Source of the DNA: Caprimulgus europaeus
Taxonomy: Eukaryota > Chordata > Aves > Caprimulgiformes > Caprimulgidae
NCBI GenBank assembly: GCA_907165065.1
Contig: OU015532.1
Span: forward strand, 35,444,339-35,508,338
Direction: 5' to 3'
DNA length: 64,000 bases
This document shows, one piece after another, positions 49,474 through 61,182 of this stretch (position 1 is its first letter; the number at the start of each line of letters is the position of its first letter). Both the position numbers and the translations under genes were made by a program. The notes beneath the pieces were generated by a model that saw only the letters and a list, made by a program, of their open reading frames with translations, ran no database searches and was not told where the DNA came from.

Positions 49474-49486
49474 CAGCAGAGGGCGC
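49474..49486 (+). promoter_or_regulatory. CTCF-like binding motif
   Basis: CAGCAGAGGGCGC matches the core of the vertebrate CTCF motif (CCASYAGRKGGCRS type, AGRGGGCGC core). It lies about 50 bases inside the CpG island next to the tandem array. CTCF sites at repeat-flanked CpG islands often mark insulators or promoters. Binding is inferred from the motif only. Confidence 0.5.
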
Positions 49487-49538
49487 CGACGCACCGCCGC
49501 TGCGCGCGAGCAGGGGCCGGGCAAGCCGCGCCCAGCTC

Positions 49539-49551
49539 CGCCCCGCCCGGG
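49539..49551. promoter_or_regulatory. GC box (Sp1/KLF-type)
   Basis: CCGCCCCGCCCGG contains the CCCCGCCC GC-box core. A second lies at about 49708-49720. Together they support a TATA-less CpG-island promoter. Confidence 0.5.
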
Positions 49552-49688
49552 GCGCCCCGGGAGCCGTGAGGCGGTGGGTTCCGGTGTCTGTCGACAGTGG
49601 GAGGCCACCCCAGGGCAAGGGCTGGCAGAGTAACGCTGAGCGGTACCGGGCAAGTTGGAAACACCTTCCCGCTCGCTTTGCCGTCCAG

Positions 49689-49694
49689 GTACCG
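49689..49694 (+). other. candidate 5' splice donor in CpG island
   Basis: GCCGTCCAG|GTACCGG fits the donor consensus at its core (CAG|GTA), although positions +4 to +6 (CCG) fall short of the full AAGT. If the island is a plus-strand promoter, a short first exon could end at 49688. No matching acceptor downstream can be identified with confidence. Confidence 0.3.
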
Positions 49695-49714
49695 GACGGG
49701 AGGGAACCGCCCCG

Positions 49715-49726
49715 CCCCCCCCCCCC
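49715..49726. repeat. C12 homopolymer
   Basis: Twelve consecutive C following a GC box. It is prone to length variation and sequencing error, so local coordinates may be uncertain by a base or two. Confidence 0.9.
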
Positions 49727-49985
49727 AGGTGCAGAGCCCCAGCGCCCGCTCCCTTGCCAGCGCCGTCCCTCCTCCAGCCCCGCCGGGGCCTGCTGCCCCT
49801 GCCGCCCCTCCGGTGTTTTCCCCTCACGTAGCGAGTGTGAATGGCGGGAGGTCGGAGACACGAGTGCTGGGTCCGTGCGCAGGAGGCCCGGGCTCAGCCG
49901 CGGTTCTACCTGGATGCGTCTGTTCATCTTTAGGTGCGTGTCTGCACCTATGGAAACGGACCTCGGACCAGCCCGCGTGTGAACA

Positions 49986-52900
49986 GCGCTTGTGTTGGTG
50001 TTGAGAGTGTTCCCTGTGTGTTGTGTTGTGCTGCAAGGTTTTAAATGTTTTGTTTAGAAGTGTTGCTAGTCTTTAATGTAGGACATTGCCAGTATCTTGG
50101 ATCTAAAGTGGAAGAATCTCAAGGGCAATATCACACACTCTGTCAAACGCAAGAACTTGACTTTCTGATACAATACTTTTATTTTTAAATACCATTTTCT
50201 TTATCAGTGTACAAGGTAGTTGATACATGGTCACAGGAGGCTTTGAAGCAAAAAATATACTGTTTTTTAAGCTTTAAAAATACTAGTTTCCTTTGGGGAA
50301 GGGTTAGTTCTGACTCTGAATACCATCTTCCGTTTTGGAAATGGAGATATGAGAGGTTTGTTATTGAGACGCTAGAGAGAGAGGGAGATCTTGTGGCCTG
50401 AAACAAGTTTCAGGGCCCTAATTCCACATCCTCCGCAAGATTTACAAGGCAATTCTCTTAGATGTAATCTGGCTTTGCTCAGTGGAGTTCCTCCTGATCT
50501 ATACACTGCAGTGGAAATCAGAACCAGATACTCCACATGTGTTTCTTGTTTTCCACATGGGAAAACCAGCTTGGAAATGAAGCCTAACATCTCAACTGCA
50601 GTCCATACATTTCAATATTTTAACCGAGACATAGCTGCAGTAGGACTGACTTGGCTGCTGTGGAGGTGATGCAGGTTAAATTAATTAGTGTCCTTTGCAG
50701 GCACTTTAAAAATACACAGCAGCAGAAGTACAGAGCTATCCGTTACTTCAATGCACCTCCAATTATCTGTGCTTTTCTGGCTCCCTTACCTCAGTGATCA
50801 CTTTTAAAAGCCATATGTGTTCTGTGGTTCTGCCTCAGATGCAGTAGAGCAGCAGCACTGGCATCAAGACCTACCATAGCAGGGTTTCTGGCCTTTCCCA
50901 ATGACTAGGTTATATCATGTTTATAGTTCTAGATGTTAATATATAGAATAAATGATAGGCTCTGAAGTAAAGTCCTGTAAGCACTGTGCATTGAGAGGAT
51001 GATGACATTGTAATTAACCAGGCAAGCAAAGCTCCAGAGCTTGCTGTTGTCACCAGAACCTTCTGTAATTACAACTTTGTCCATGGTATCTTCCGGTTTC
51101 ACTTTTTTCCCTTTATAATTCAGAGAACCAGTTAGCATTTTTAGTAGAAAACAAGTTGCTAGTAGAGGAGTATAATGACAGCTAAAAACTGTAACTGTAA
51201 ACACAGGTATTTTACAGAGCGTAAAATCAGCATCAAACGCACTTGACTGAATATGACAGCAGGGGATTAATGCTCAGCAGATTCTCCTTCTTACACAGAA
51301 GTGAGGGTGGGCAGAGAAGGTAGTTCAGGGTGTTTTAGCTGTCTCAGGAGTTGAATGGTTCTCTTTGCAAAGAGCTGATGACTGTATTTGGAAGGTATTT
51401 CAGGGTGTAGTATGTTCCCTGCCTTATGCACAGTAAGACCTGGGTACATTTGCTGCATGGAAAACAAGGATGGGGCATAGCCAACTGGTGGATGTGCTGA
51501 GGTGAAAGAGTCATTTTGGGACTCTAGAACTCTCAGAGCAGTTCTGTTGCTGGATGCTGGCTCCCAGCATCTGGCTTTTAAGAAGCATGTCTAAACAACT
51601 GTAGTTGTGATGACTTCTAGCTGGTTTGGGTCTTGTTACAAATTAGTCCTTTGATCTGTGCTTCCAACTGAAGTTACTCATTTTAGAGAGAACTTTGTAG
51701 AAAATTTGTTTTGTTTTGTTTTGTTTTTTCCAATTTATCCTTTTACTATCCTGTTAAGCTACAAGGTACATATCAAATGCTCTGCAGTGGTATTATTAAT
51801 TCATTACATGTTTTTAAAAACTTTCAGCAACAAAATCTGTGAGCAAGTGTTGCACTGCATCTTCTCGGGAGACTTGTGATTAGTACCTTTAAATGACAAA
51901 AAATAGTGAAGAGTTAGGTTTTGTAATCCAATGGTACTTGGACTGTGTGAAACATCTCTAAAAGTAGGTATGTACTTCTGGAAATATTACTGATTCCAGT
52001 GCTGTATTCCTCGTTTAAATCCAAGGCACATTACCCTAATTAGTCATCTTGCTAACAGTGATGCTAGCTTTTTAAGCAGACTCACTCTCAGAGTTGTTTT
52101 ACCTCAGTAAGTTTAAGAATGTTTGCTTTCCTCCTCCATCTACATCCACATTAGATGGCATAAAGGAACCTTTTAATGATAAATACATCTAAAGGAAAGA
52201 CCAAAAATCCCAAGATTTGAGCAAGCAGATATTCTTATTAGCCCTGCTTTATTTGCTCACACACAGGCACACAAAACTACCTGGCAATCTGACTATAATT
52301 ATCACCATACATCCTTTGTCAGCTGTATTGTGACTCATGTGAAAAGGGGATTGAAAAGAAAATCATGTCAGAGAACAAAGCTGTGAGTGACGCTGTTGAA
52401 ACACTTTAAGGGTTCCCAGTGTGAAAGGGGAGGTGAGAGCACTTGCACCTTGTCTGCCAAGGAGCTGCTTTGCTGTCACTGTCACAAGGCTCAGAGGACC
52501 CCTGGAGCCCTGCAGTCCATCCAGGAGGCAGTAGCTCAGCCAGCCTTGGTTCTTGGCATCTACGAGAGGAGAAGTGGAGTGATCTGGTCATTGTTACAGC
52601 AGACACTTGTGAAATGCAGGGTGCGTTGGAGACACAGTTTTACAGGGTTTCAAAGTTTCATTTTCTTTCCATTAACGTTCGAACCTACGCTTCAGCTCCT
52701 TGTCACTGTGTGTAAAACAACATAAGAAGAGGAAGATTTGCCTTCAAAAGGAGTTTATACCAGCAGGTAAGGGTAGGTATCCTGATACTGTAAGGAGAGA
52801 AGCTGAACTGGTCGAGGTGAGCACCAAGTTCTAACAATTCTTGTCAAACAGACGGGTCCAGACCACATTAATTTTTATGGATGCCTTCTGCCCATCCCTC

Positions 52901-55900
52901 TGAAGATGTGGATGTAATATTGGTGCTTCTGGCAGGAAGGAGAGGTTCAGTACCTAGTGATTGTGTGGAAAATGCTGGTGGCTTCCTCCTGCATGCCCCT
53001 CCCTGTGGCACTGCATGCAGGCGTGGCTGAGGCGCTGCTGGAGGAGCTGTGCCAGAGTTGGTTTGCACACAGTTGATCTGAGCTCTCCTGGCTGGAAAGA
53101 AATGCAAGACTTACAATTGAAAGTCTTATAAAGATACTACACTAAATATGAGAAACTGGCTACAATTTAGCGAAGATCAGAAAGGTTGTTAATTGTGCTT
53201 GGTTAATTACAAGCAATAACCCTTTTCTTTGAGGATACCTGACACCATTCTGTGTGACGATTTAACAGGGCTAAAAAACCAATGTCAGAGCCATAGTGCT
53301 TGCTAAATTTTGGACATTAGCTTAAATCTTACATGAAATACAGCCTCATGCTTTAAGTTATAATACCCATGGCTATAATGTATATATGTCAACATATAGG
53401 CTAGGTTGTCTCTGTATATGACTTTGTGGCAATGAGAAGAACCATGCCATATGCTAAGCTAAATTCTCTTGAGTGGAGGGGTGACCTGGTGATTTTCCTG
53501 TAACTTACCATTTGCCTGTATCTTAGTGTTTACTGTGTGCTGTAAAGATTGATCCAAACAATGAGCACTTGCCTGATTCCATTATTCCTGCCATTGAGAT
53601 ATAGACCCTGAATCTGGTATCTTTTTCTCTTCTGGTTTTGGAAAAAAATATTTGCCAATTTATTTTTTTGTTGTAAGAAAACACTTATTGTGTGTCTCTT
53701 ACTCAAGCGGCAAGCACCGTGCCAAAACCAGGGTCATCCTGAGGAACTCCTCCTCTCCCCAGGCTTTAGTGGCTTGTCTTAAATAAAATCTGGATTCACA
53801 GCTATCCCACTGAGGTTTTTAAAAACCTTTCTTAAAATAATCTTTTGCCATTTTTGCATTTGCTGACATGATGCTCTAGAATTATATACCTTGCCATGGT
53901 TTTTACTACTTAAGTAATCCCTAAATTCGCACAGTACCATCCCTTTCTAAAGTACAGTACTGTAATTACAGTGCTGCAATTACATTCATCTATGATTTAT
54001 GACAAACTTTCAGTGAACAAATAGTAAACACTGTATCACTCTGTGATGTATATGTAACCGTGCATTTCTCCGTTCTTCTGCAAAATACCCTTCCGTTGTT
54101 ATTGGTACTTTCTATAGTGCACAGAAAATCAGCTTGTCCTTCATTAATTCAGTTAATCCCTTCATTGTAATTCGAGGCAGAAGTCCCAACCTAAAAACAA
54201 AACTAATGTTGCAAAAAGTTATTTGAACATGAGGTTTCATTCCCACCTTGTTGATTGCGTGTGAAAACAGTAGTAGTATAAACATGCAACACATGATATT
54301 TCCTTTTGGCTCCTAAATACCTCCTGCTGATTTACCCCAGTCCTAGGTTTGTGGTTTTGGCATGATAAAGGTGGTACTGAAATTGTGCAAAATGCATTGA
54401 GAAGTAAGCCACAAACTCTTGTGGCAATAGCCATATTTCTTTATATGGTCATTGAAATACAAGGGCTGGGGGTGACCAGGAGACATGAGGATTTTAAGGA
54501 ACTCTTCAAGGCGCAAATGAATCGCTGATACAGATGCCTGTTTATTTTAGTCCCACTGTGTAAATATGAAGAACTGAGTTGCTACTGAATGGCACTCTCA
54601 AAACACTGAATCAGCTGCTGCAGTGCTCCTTCCTGTGTCTGAGATTTTGCAGTCTTTTATTATTGGGCTGCAGATTTGGTGAAGTGAGGATGCTTTCTCC
54701 TTAGTAGTGACAGCTGGAGTGGAGGTGTTCCCATGTTGTAAAGAAGTCTTACTGGACAGCGGCATAACCCTCCCAAATCAGTGGGGGCTGTGTCTTCCCC
54801 TGTGTTACCTCTACTTATGATTTTTCAGAAATTAAGTACCAGCTCTAACTTCTATGATTCATCTTTAAAATGCATACCTATAGACCAGTCTTTGTAAAAA
54901 TACTAGTGCTTTGCACATTGTATTTCATATTCTTTGCTCTGGGAGAATAAGAGTAGATTTTTGTGATAACCAGACAGATGGAATTTGTGAAGTGATTCAC
55001 TATGAAGTGATGCACCAAGTTTGCCTGGAATTGAAGTGGACAGCTGTCTTAAACCAGGACTGGTTAGGATATTTAAAATGCTGAGGGTTTCCAGGATTGA
55101 TGTTCACCAGACCACAGAGTGTCCTCTCTGTTGAGGGGGTTTGCACAGAACCTTCACATTTTTCTGGTTGGAAGGAAGATATCTAGTCCAGTCTGGAGGT
55201 GTCAGCATTAAATTAACTAAATTTACTTTATGTAAAATAATAATTAAATCAGGAACTAGGCTGTTTCTCTACTGATTAGTAAGTACTTATTTTTTGCCCT
55301 ACCAACCAAATCAATATGTAAATACCTTTTTCAGGGAGAAGAGTTTCAACAGAAGAATTAATATATCCAATGGTATAAAAAAAGCCTTACAGTGCATTTG
55401 TTGTAGTCAGACTCCTGTGGACTGGAAAAATGGCAGAGGATGTGTGTTTACTTAATTCTGAGTGAGTACTTTGATTGCACTCACTGTAGGTAAAAGAGAA
55501 TTTTTTCCTCTTTTTTATTTCATGTCTTAATTGCCTTGCTTTTTTTCTTTTTAGTATTTGGAAATAGAACATTTTGTAAAGATTGAATCAGTTTGTTTTT
55601 CCTAGTCCTCAATATTTTTTTCATCTTAAATTTTTTTTCAACTTTCCTTCCAGATCAAACCAAGTTTGGATCTTTCTATTCAGTTCTGTAGCCCTTGACA
55701 ATTTAGTTATTTACAACTTCACAGTTACTGTAACTTTTGTTTTTATTCTGAGGCTCAGACTTGAAACTATTTCTGTGTTTCAAGCCTATGTTTCTAATAG
55801 ACTTTGTAGGGGTTTGGAGAGTGAGTTTACGGCTGTGCCCCTTGCCTTGAGATTCTTTAGTCTTGAAATTTACTTTTATTTATATAAAATGAGTAAAATT

Positions 55901-56173
55901 ACAATCTGATTATTAATTAACCTTCATGTTTAGTAATACAATATCCAATTTGTGCCATAACTCATTCTCTCCAAGTGTAAGTACATATCAATTCTATCTC
56001 TCAGAGCATTTATAAGCTTATTACTAAGGCCAACTCAACACAAGAAACCTCCCTGCAAGTTAGAGGGGCTTGCCTTTTTTCCTGCCCAAGGAGCAGCTTA
56101 TTCCTCCCGTGAGGACCTCGTTGCCCTTTTTTAACTAGGCTATGGCTTTGCACATTAGACAGTAATCTCAGTT
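49986..56173. other. AT-rich sequence downstream of the CpG island
   Basis: No recognised gene. A TTTTG pentanucleotide tract is listed separately. A somewhat GC-richer patch at 52430-52630 and another at 52880-53105 have open frames (52387-52725 plus, 52868-53107 minus) without recognised domains. A TGACTCA (AP-1-like) sits at 52331-52337. If the island is a plus-strand promoter, this would be the first intron. A GGTTGGAAGGAAGATATCTA stretch near 55170 weakly recalls a CR1 3' end. Confidence 0.45.
51705..51729. repeat. (TTTTG)n pentanucleotide tract
   Basis: About four TTTTG units followed by a T-run. Confidence 0.9.
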
Positions 56174-56440
56174 AGGAATTCTGGCAAGTGTTTTCTGAAA
56201 ATCCAAATGCACAGTATCCACAGCATTCCCCGTGTTTGTGTTGGCAGACACAGACTTAAACAATTCCAGCAAGTAAGTGAGGCATGCCCTTCCCTTCCTG
56301 AGACCATGTTGGCTATCCTTGATTCAAGATGTGCTTTACTGACTGTTCTTCCATTTGCTCTTTAACAACCATTTCCAAGGCTTTCCCTGCTACCAATGCA
56401 AAGCTGCAAGAAAAATCTATAATTTCCTGATCAATAAGTC
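56174..56440 (-). mobile_element. ancient, strongly diverged CR1 reverse-transcriptase fragment
   Basis: Minus-strand translation in shifting frames gives GKALEMVVKEQMEEQ near 56350-56388, HGLRKGRACLTYLLEL at 56261-56308 and NAVDTVHLDFQKTLARIP at 56174-56227. These match in order the conserved RT blocks of amniote CR1: the 'GKILE' region, the 'HGF-KGRSCLTNLLEF' block and the 'AVD-VYLDFQKAFDKVP' block that carries the first catalytic aspartate. In-frame stops and frameshifts lie between them. This is the middle of ORF2, upstream of the part kept by the younger 3' copies. Divergence is much higher than in those copies, so it comes from an older insertion wave. Confidence 0.85.
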
Positions 56441-59400
56441 CTAAAAATGTCTTTATTTTGTCAACTTGTCATGCTTTCTGTTCTTTTCAATGTCTGTTCT
56501 TTAGGTTTCTTTGCTTTGAGTTGACAAAGCCATCATTTCCTATCAAACTTTGTGTAGGGTTAACTTTTGTCAGGATGCGCTCGTTACCTGGAGCTGATAA
56601 ATCATAAGAGCTTCAATGCAATAAACTGGGCCCATGAAATGGCAAAGGGAAGACAAGGAAATTACTTATTTTTCATTGTATGGTAAAGAAATTCTATCTA
56701 GCAGGATTTGACAAATTTCTAGACCTTATAATGAAAACTGATGCTTCTTCCGAAACTTTGAAAAATGTCCCAGATCATACAATCTGCCAGTTCCTGGCTC
56801 TGTTGAAATCCTTGGGCTTTTTGCTTTCATAATTGAATAATTCTTGCAGCTAAAAATAAATTTTTAAAATAAAAGATCATTCATAACAGAGGCAGAAATA
56901 CTGTCTTTAACCCATCCCTCTTTCACATCTGTTTATTATAAAAAATCAGAAACCTTGTAAAGCTCCTTTGTCTAAACAAAAACCTAATTGAAATGCATAT
57001 TTTGGAGAAATAAATGTGGCGGAAAAGGAGGTAGAGATTTGCTCAGCAATTAGTAGAGAAGGCTGTTGGACGTGTCATTTTCATCTCTGGTAATCTCTCA
57101 AGTAAGTCCCTTGTTTATCTTCTACAAACTTCTCGTTTAACCAGGGGAGGCCCAAACAAAGAAGAAGAGAACACATATTATTAAGTTTGATTTGTTTTTT
57201 GGTGGTCACTTAAGTATTTCCTTAAAAATGTGCTTTTAAGTTTCTGTATTAAAACTTAATACTAACCTTTTTCCTGTACTAAACTCAGTTAGGTTTTTTT
57301 TGTTGTTGGTGGTTTTTTTTTTAGTCCATTACATGGTGAACTTCTAGGAAAATAACAGAATGATGTACTCTTTCTACAAAAAACCCATAATCTTGCCATG
57401 ACTGTCCATAGCATGGCATGAGGTTATTGATTTCTGTAAAATCTAATTCCTATTACAGAGGATGAAATGGCAAAATAAGGAACATGAAGATAAAATGTGG
57501 CTGAATGGTGTGATTGTATTCGAACACTAGGCTCTGCCCACTGCTCAAAGAGAAAATGCTTTGATTTACCCTGTCCTTGGAATTGTACTTAAAATAGAAG
57601 AATGACAATATTTTAAAATCAAAATTAGATTCTGCAGCATGAAGTGATTAGAAAATTCCTGAAAAGGGAAGAAGTCATCACTTTTGTTTTGGGCTAGAGG
57701 CAACCCACGTGCCCCAAAACCTAGTCTTCTCCTGCCTCAGGTCCACTGTCAGCTGTTCTTCAAGTTCTCTGTTAAGGCCTGGCTGTTACTGCTGCAGCAA
57801 AGGACAGGGAACCTACAGTGTCTTTTCTTCTTGGTTTGATGGGACATTTTTCTTTGTTCTTGCAAGTTATTTGTAAAGCATTATCATCACTAAGAATAAA
57901 TAGACTTAAAGTTGTTTGAAGGTGACTACATGTAGGTCATTACTGACACCTCACAACAAGCTAGGAAGCTAAGCATTGCTAAGGTCCAGGCTTGGACCGA
58001 GGTCTCGGGGTAGGCAATGGTGTCAAACTGATAAGATTGATGACATGGATTTGGTCAGCTCCACCTAGAATTCTCCCCCACAATTTCCAGACATGGTTTG
58101 GCTTATTAGGTGAGTTAGGCCAGTTCATGTTTATCTGATTCAGTGTTTCAGTCAGTTGTAACTTTGCTGATTGTCTATTAACCTGAGAATATTTTCACTT
58201 CTTAGCAGTGGCATTAAGGCAGACCAGTTCCTAACCTACTGTTCTATTTCAGGACATTTCAAGTTAGAGCAAAACTGGTGGGCACATACAAAAAAGTCTT
58301 GTAACTGCTCAAAATTTTTAGTATTTTGCCCTCAGAAGGACATATTCTCTAGAAAAAAAGGATTATAGCTTTGATTCATGGAAAAGTGACACAAATAAAG
58401 TATAAAAATTGTCTTTTTTTCCTGGGGAAGTATCTCCAGTGCTGGTGGTGAGCTCGTGCACTCTGAGCAAATTTCTTAATAGGAAAAAGTGGACATGATA
58501 ACCTGAGTGGACGGATAAACAGTAAGATCATTTGGCTGAACTTTGCCTGTGGGACAAGGAATGTGCATTTATTGATAATAACGGATGGACACACTACTTT
58601 ATCCAAGTCTTGCTGTTCCAGGACTGTCCCACTATCGATATGTTACCTTCTAACAAAATTAAAAAGAGACATTTGGAAACTTTCTCAGCATTGAGCTATC
58701 AATTCTATGTTGCTTGAACAGTATTCTGTAATAGAAAATAATTGTTAGTGCTTGATATGTAATATTTACTAAAGTTAAAAGGATTTGACTGCAGTAACAA
58801 AAAAAGAAGAAAAACAGATGGGAAAAATAGTTTTAAATTTGGCAAAGTAGAAAATCCTTCTTTTCACAATTTTTGTGATAAATTGAATTAAAACTCATAG
58901 TTGCTTTGCATATTACTCACACAAGACCTTTTTTGGCCATCTGCTGTTGCCAAGTGCTAGAGATCCACATTTCAGTTTTTAGCACTGGCCTGCCAAGTTA
59001 TATAAAGGAAATGTTTGCCCTCAGTGTTGTTTTTCCTAAATTATTTGGAATGCTGTGTTTCAGTCTCCTTTGGGTCTGTTAATTTGACAGAGGTTCTGTA
59101 TTCTGTCCCTTCTGTTCATCATTCAATAATAGTAAATGTCTTATATCCAGAAATAATCCTTTCTTCAGTTGATGAAGATTGATCCCTCACTTCCTTGATC
59201 CCCAAAACCCTTCATGCAGCCTATTCCTGTCTTCCCTGTCAGGGAAAAACCTTTTAGGAATCTTTTTTTTCCCATGCTGTTTACCTTCCTCCTTGATTGG
59301 TTTTCCTTCCCTGACTCACTTGTTCTGTGTTCTGCCTCTGTCACAGATATAATACTTACATGAGCAACAAAAAAGGGTGCCAGAATTCATAATAACAGAG

Positions 59401-61086
59401 AACCAAGTGGCAGTTAAGAAAGGAGTCTGGACTAGCAGATTTAAAATACCATTTGTTTGTCAAGAGACAGGTGATAACTTCCCATGGAGCCTTTCAGAAG
59501 TGGGTAAAATGTTCCTGATATGTGTAGCTAGTGAAGCATGGTCATGAAATGTTGTCTGTCTTTAAATGAAGAAGCAGAGATTGATTGGCCTGACAACTCA
59601 TCATTTACAGAAGTGAAATGCTATTTAAATTAATTATGGCAATGCGGGGTTTAGTAGACCTTGTCCAAATTAGATCTTTGCTGCACACTCTTAGCTAAAT
59701 GTTTTGCTGTTTCTAAGTGGCTGCATGTGTATATTGAATGGGAGGGATCACAAGATTTTGTTACACAGAGCCATCACACATGGTGACACAGGAGATATCA
59801 TTAATTTCTATTCTTTGAGAAAAAGGAATGATTCCACTAAATAAAGTGATTTTTTTCAGTGGATTTAAGACTTGCACCAGTACAATCTGTTTTTTCATAA
59901 GACCAACCATGCAGTCCTACAGTGGCTTCATTTGGGAGCTGAAAAAAAAGAGAGTCAGAATTCCTGAGCTACCCTTAGTGACTGAGAAAAAAATTTGGCT
60001 ATTGTGTTTAAAGGGCTTATTTCATAGCTTTTTTCACTCAGTGATCCCAGTTTTCAAAAGAAACCCATGCAGCTTTGGGACTTCAGCACATATGGGATCT
60101 GCATCTTTGTTGCTGACTCCCTCTTCTGCTTTAGAAGGCAGCAAAATAAATGGATGTGTGACAGGAGGTTGACTTATATCATACCACAAATGTCCCAGGC
60201 TTAAGGTACAATTATATCTGTATTAATCTAAGCATCACAACAATGTAAACAATGGTAAGTGTGACTAACAGTGGAGCATTGTTGAGGACATTTGTGCCAA
60301 TTACATTATTAATGATGGAATTTCAGGCACGTGTTTGGATTACCTATTCATTTCAATCCTTTCCTGTTGTTGATTCTTTCTAGCAGTAATTTTTTCCAAT
60401 TACAGGAATCATTAGGTTTTTTTCCTGGAGACACTAGGCCTTTAGTATAGGTAGGAAAAGAGTCTGTAAGATGGTTTACATAGCCATATCCTCAAAGGGA
60501 CTGCTGCATAGTGTATCCTTCAAAGCTTAGCAGAGTGCATACCACAGCTAGAGGATGTAGAACATCTCAAGGGTCCCTGCGGCTGTTTAACTCTTTGAAA
60601 TAAACTGTTCCTTTCAGCATGAGAAGGAAAAAATATACATTTGCTTGCCAAAGCTGTGCAAACATATTCATCCAAATAACGCTGATCAATTATGTAAAAA
60701 AAAAAATGAGACATTTTAGGAGCAAGAGGCAGATGAAGGGAAATAAGCACAGTTTATTTCTTTAGTTATCACTTTTGCTTCGAGGCAGCTTGTGCAAGGA
60801 AGAGCAGCTGCTAAAAGGGATATTCTGCTTATACAAACAGGAGACTGGCTTTTTCTTTATTGTTTTGAGAAGCAGAAGGTGCAATGTTGAAAAACTGATC
60901 TATTTCCAGGAGCACACATGTTTTCCTTCTTTGAGAAAAAGGTAGAAATACAATGGCTTTTTAGTTAGAAATGTTGGTCATACTAGTTGTGGAGCAAGGT
61001 ATCCATTTGCTAATGCTGTCGAAAACATTTGATATTTACCCTAACATGAATGAAATTCCATGTATCAGTGGAAGTTCTCAGCAGTC

Positions 61087-61182
61087 ATGGCAGCTTGTAG
61101 AAATAGTATTCTGCTCCCGGCGCGTTATAGTCAGGATGGACTCAACTCGCATGAAGATGGAACAAAGGCAGCCTACTCCAAG
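61087..61182 (+). CDS. speculative short coding exon (unrecognised)
   Basis: The ATG at 61087 has a G at -3 and a G at +4, and opens a frame of exactly 32 codons (MAACRNSILLPARYSQ...) that ends at AAG|GTAGTG, a reasonable donor. An acceptor-like TTCTCAG lies just upstream at 61075-61081. The 35-base stretch 61113-61150 holds four CpGs (CCCGGCGCG, ACTCGC) in otherwise CpG-poor DNA, which can mark a conserved exon. Against this, the frame stays open past the donor to 61272, an overlapping frame (60971-61186) is equally open, and I recognise no protein family. It may well be chance. Confidence 0.15.

Larger units (their letters stand above)
49425..49985. promoter_or_regulatory. CpG island, candidate promoter / first non-coding exon
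   Basis: GC content and CpG density rise abruptly after the minisatellite and fall back to background by about 50,000. It is the only strong CpG island in the window. It contains GC boxes (CCGCCCCGCCCGG near 49539-49551, CCGCCCCGCCCCC near 49708-49720), a CTCF-like site, a YY1-like ATGGCGG at 49841-49847, and no obvious TATA box. These are features of a vertebrate CpG-island promoter. A good 5' splice donor, CCAG|GTACCG, lies at 49688/49689 on the plus strand. Open frames of up to 184 codons on both strands reflect GC-rich composition (few stops), not proteins. The direction of transcription and the gene are unknown. An orphan, enhancer-like island is the main alternative. Confidence 0.75.

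Noticed and set aside
48941..49664. Open frames encoding 12-residue peptide repeats through the minisatellite (both strands)
   Set aside because: They follow from a 36-bp period that preserves frame. Several units are 37 bp and shift it, both strands are open, and there is no start or domain evidence.
49138..50004. Six overlapping open frames of 84-184 codons in the CpG island
   Set aside because: GC-rich DNA has few stop codons. Frames overlap on both strands with low-complexity Pro/Arg/Ala composition and no recognised domain.
55165..55200. CR1 3'-end-like GGTTGGAAGGAAGATATCTA
   Set aside because: Only about 30 bases match and neither octamers nor the CTGCTC block follow. Too weak to annotate.
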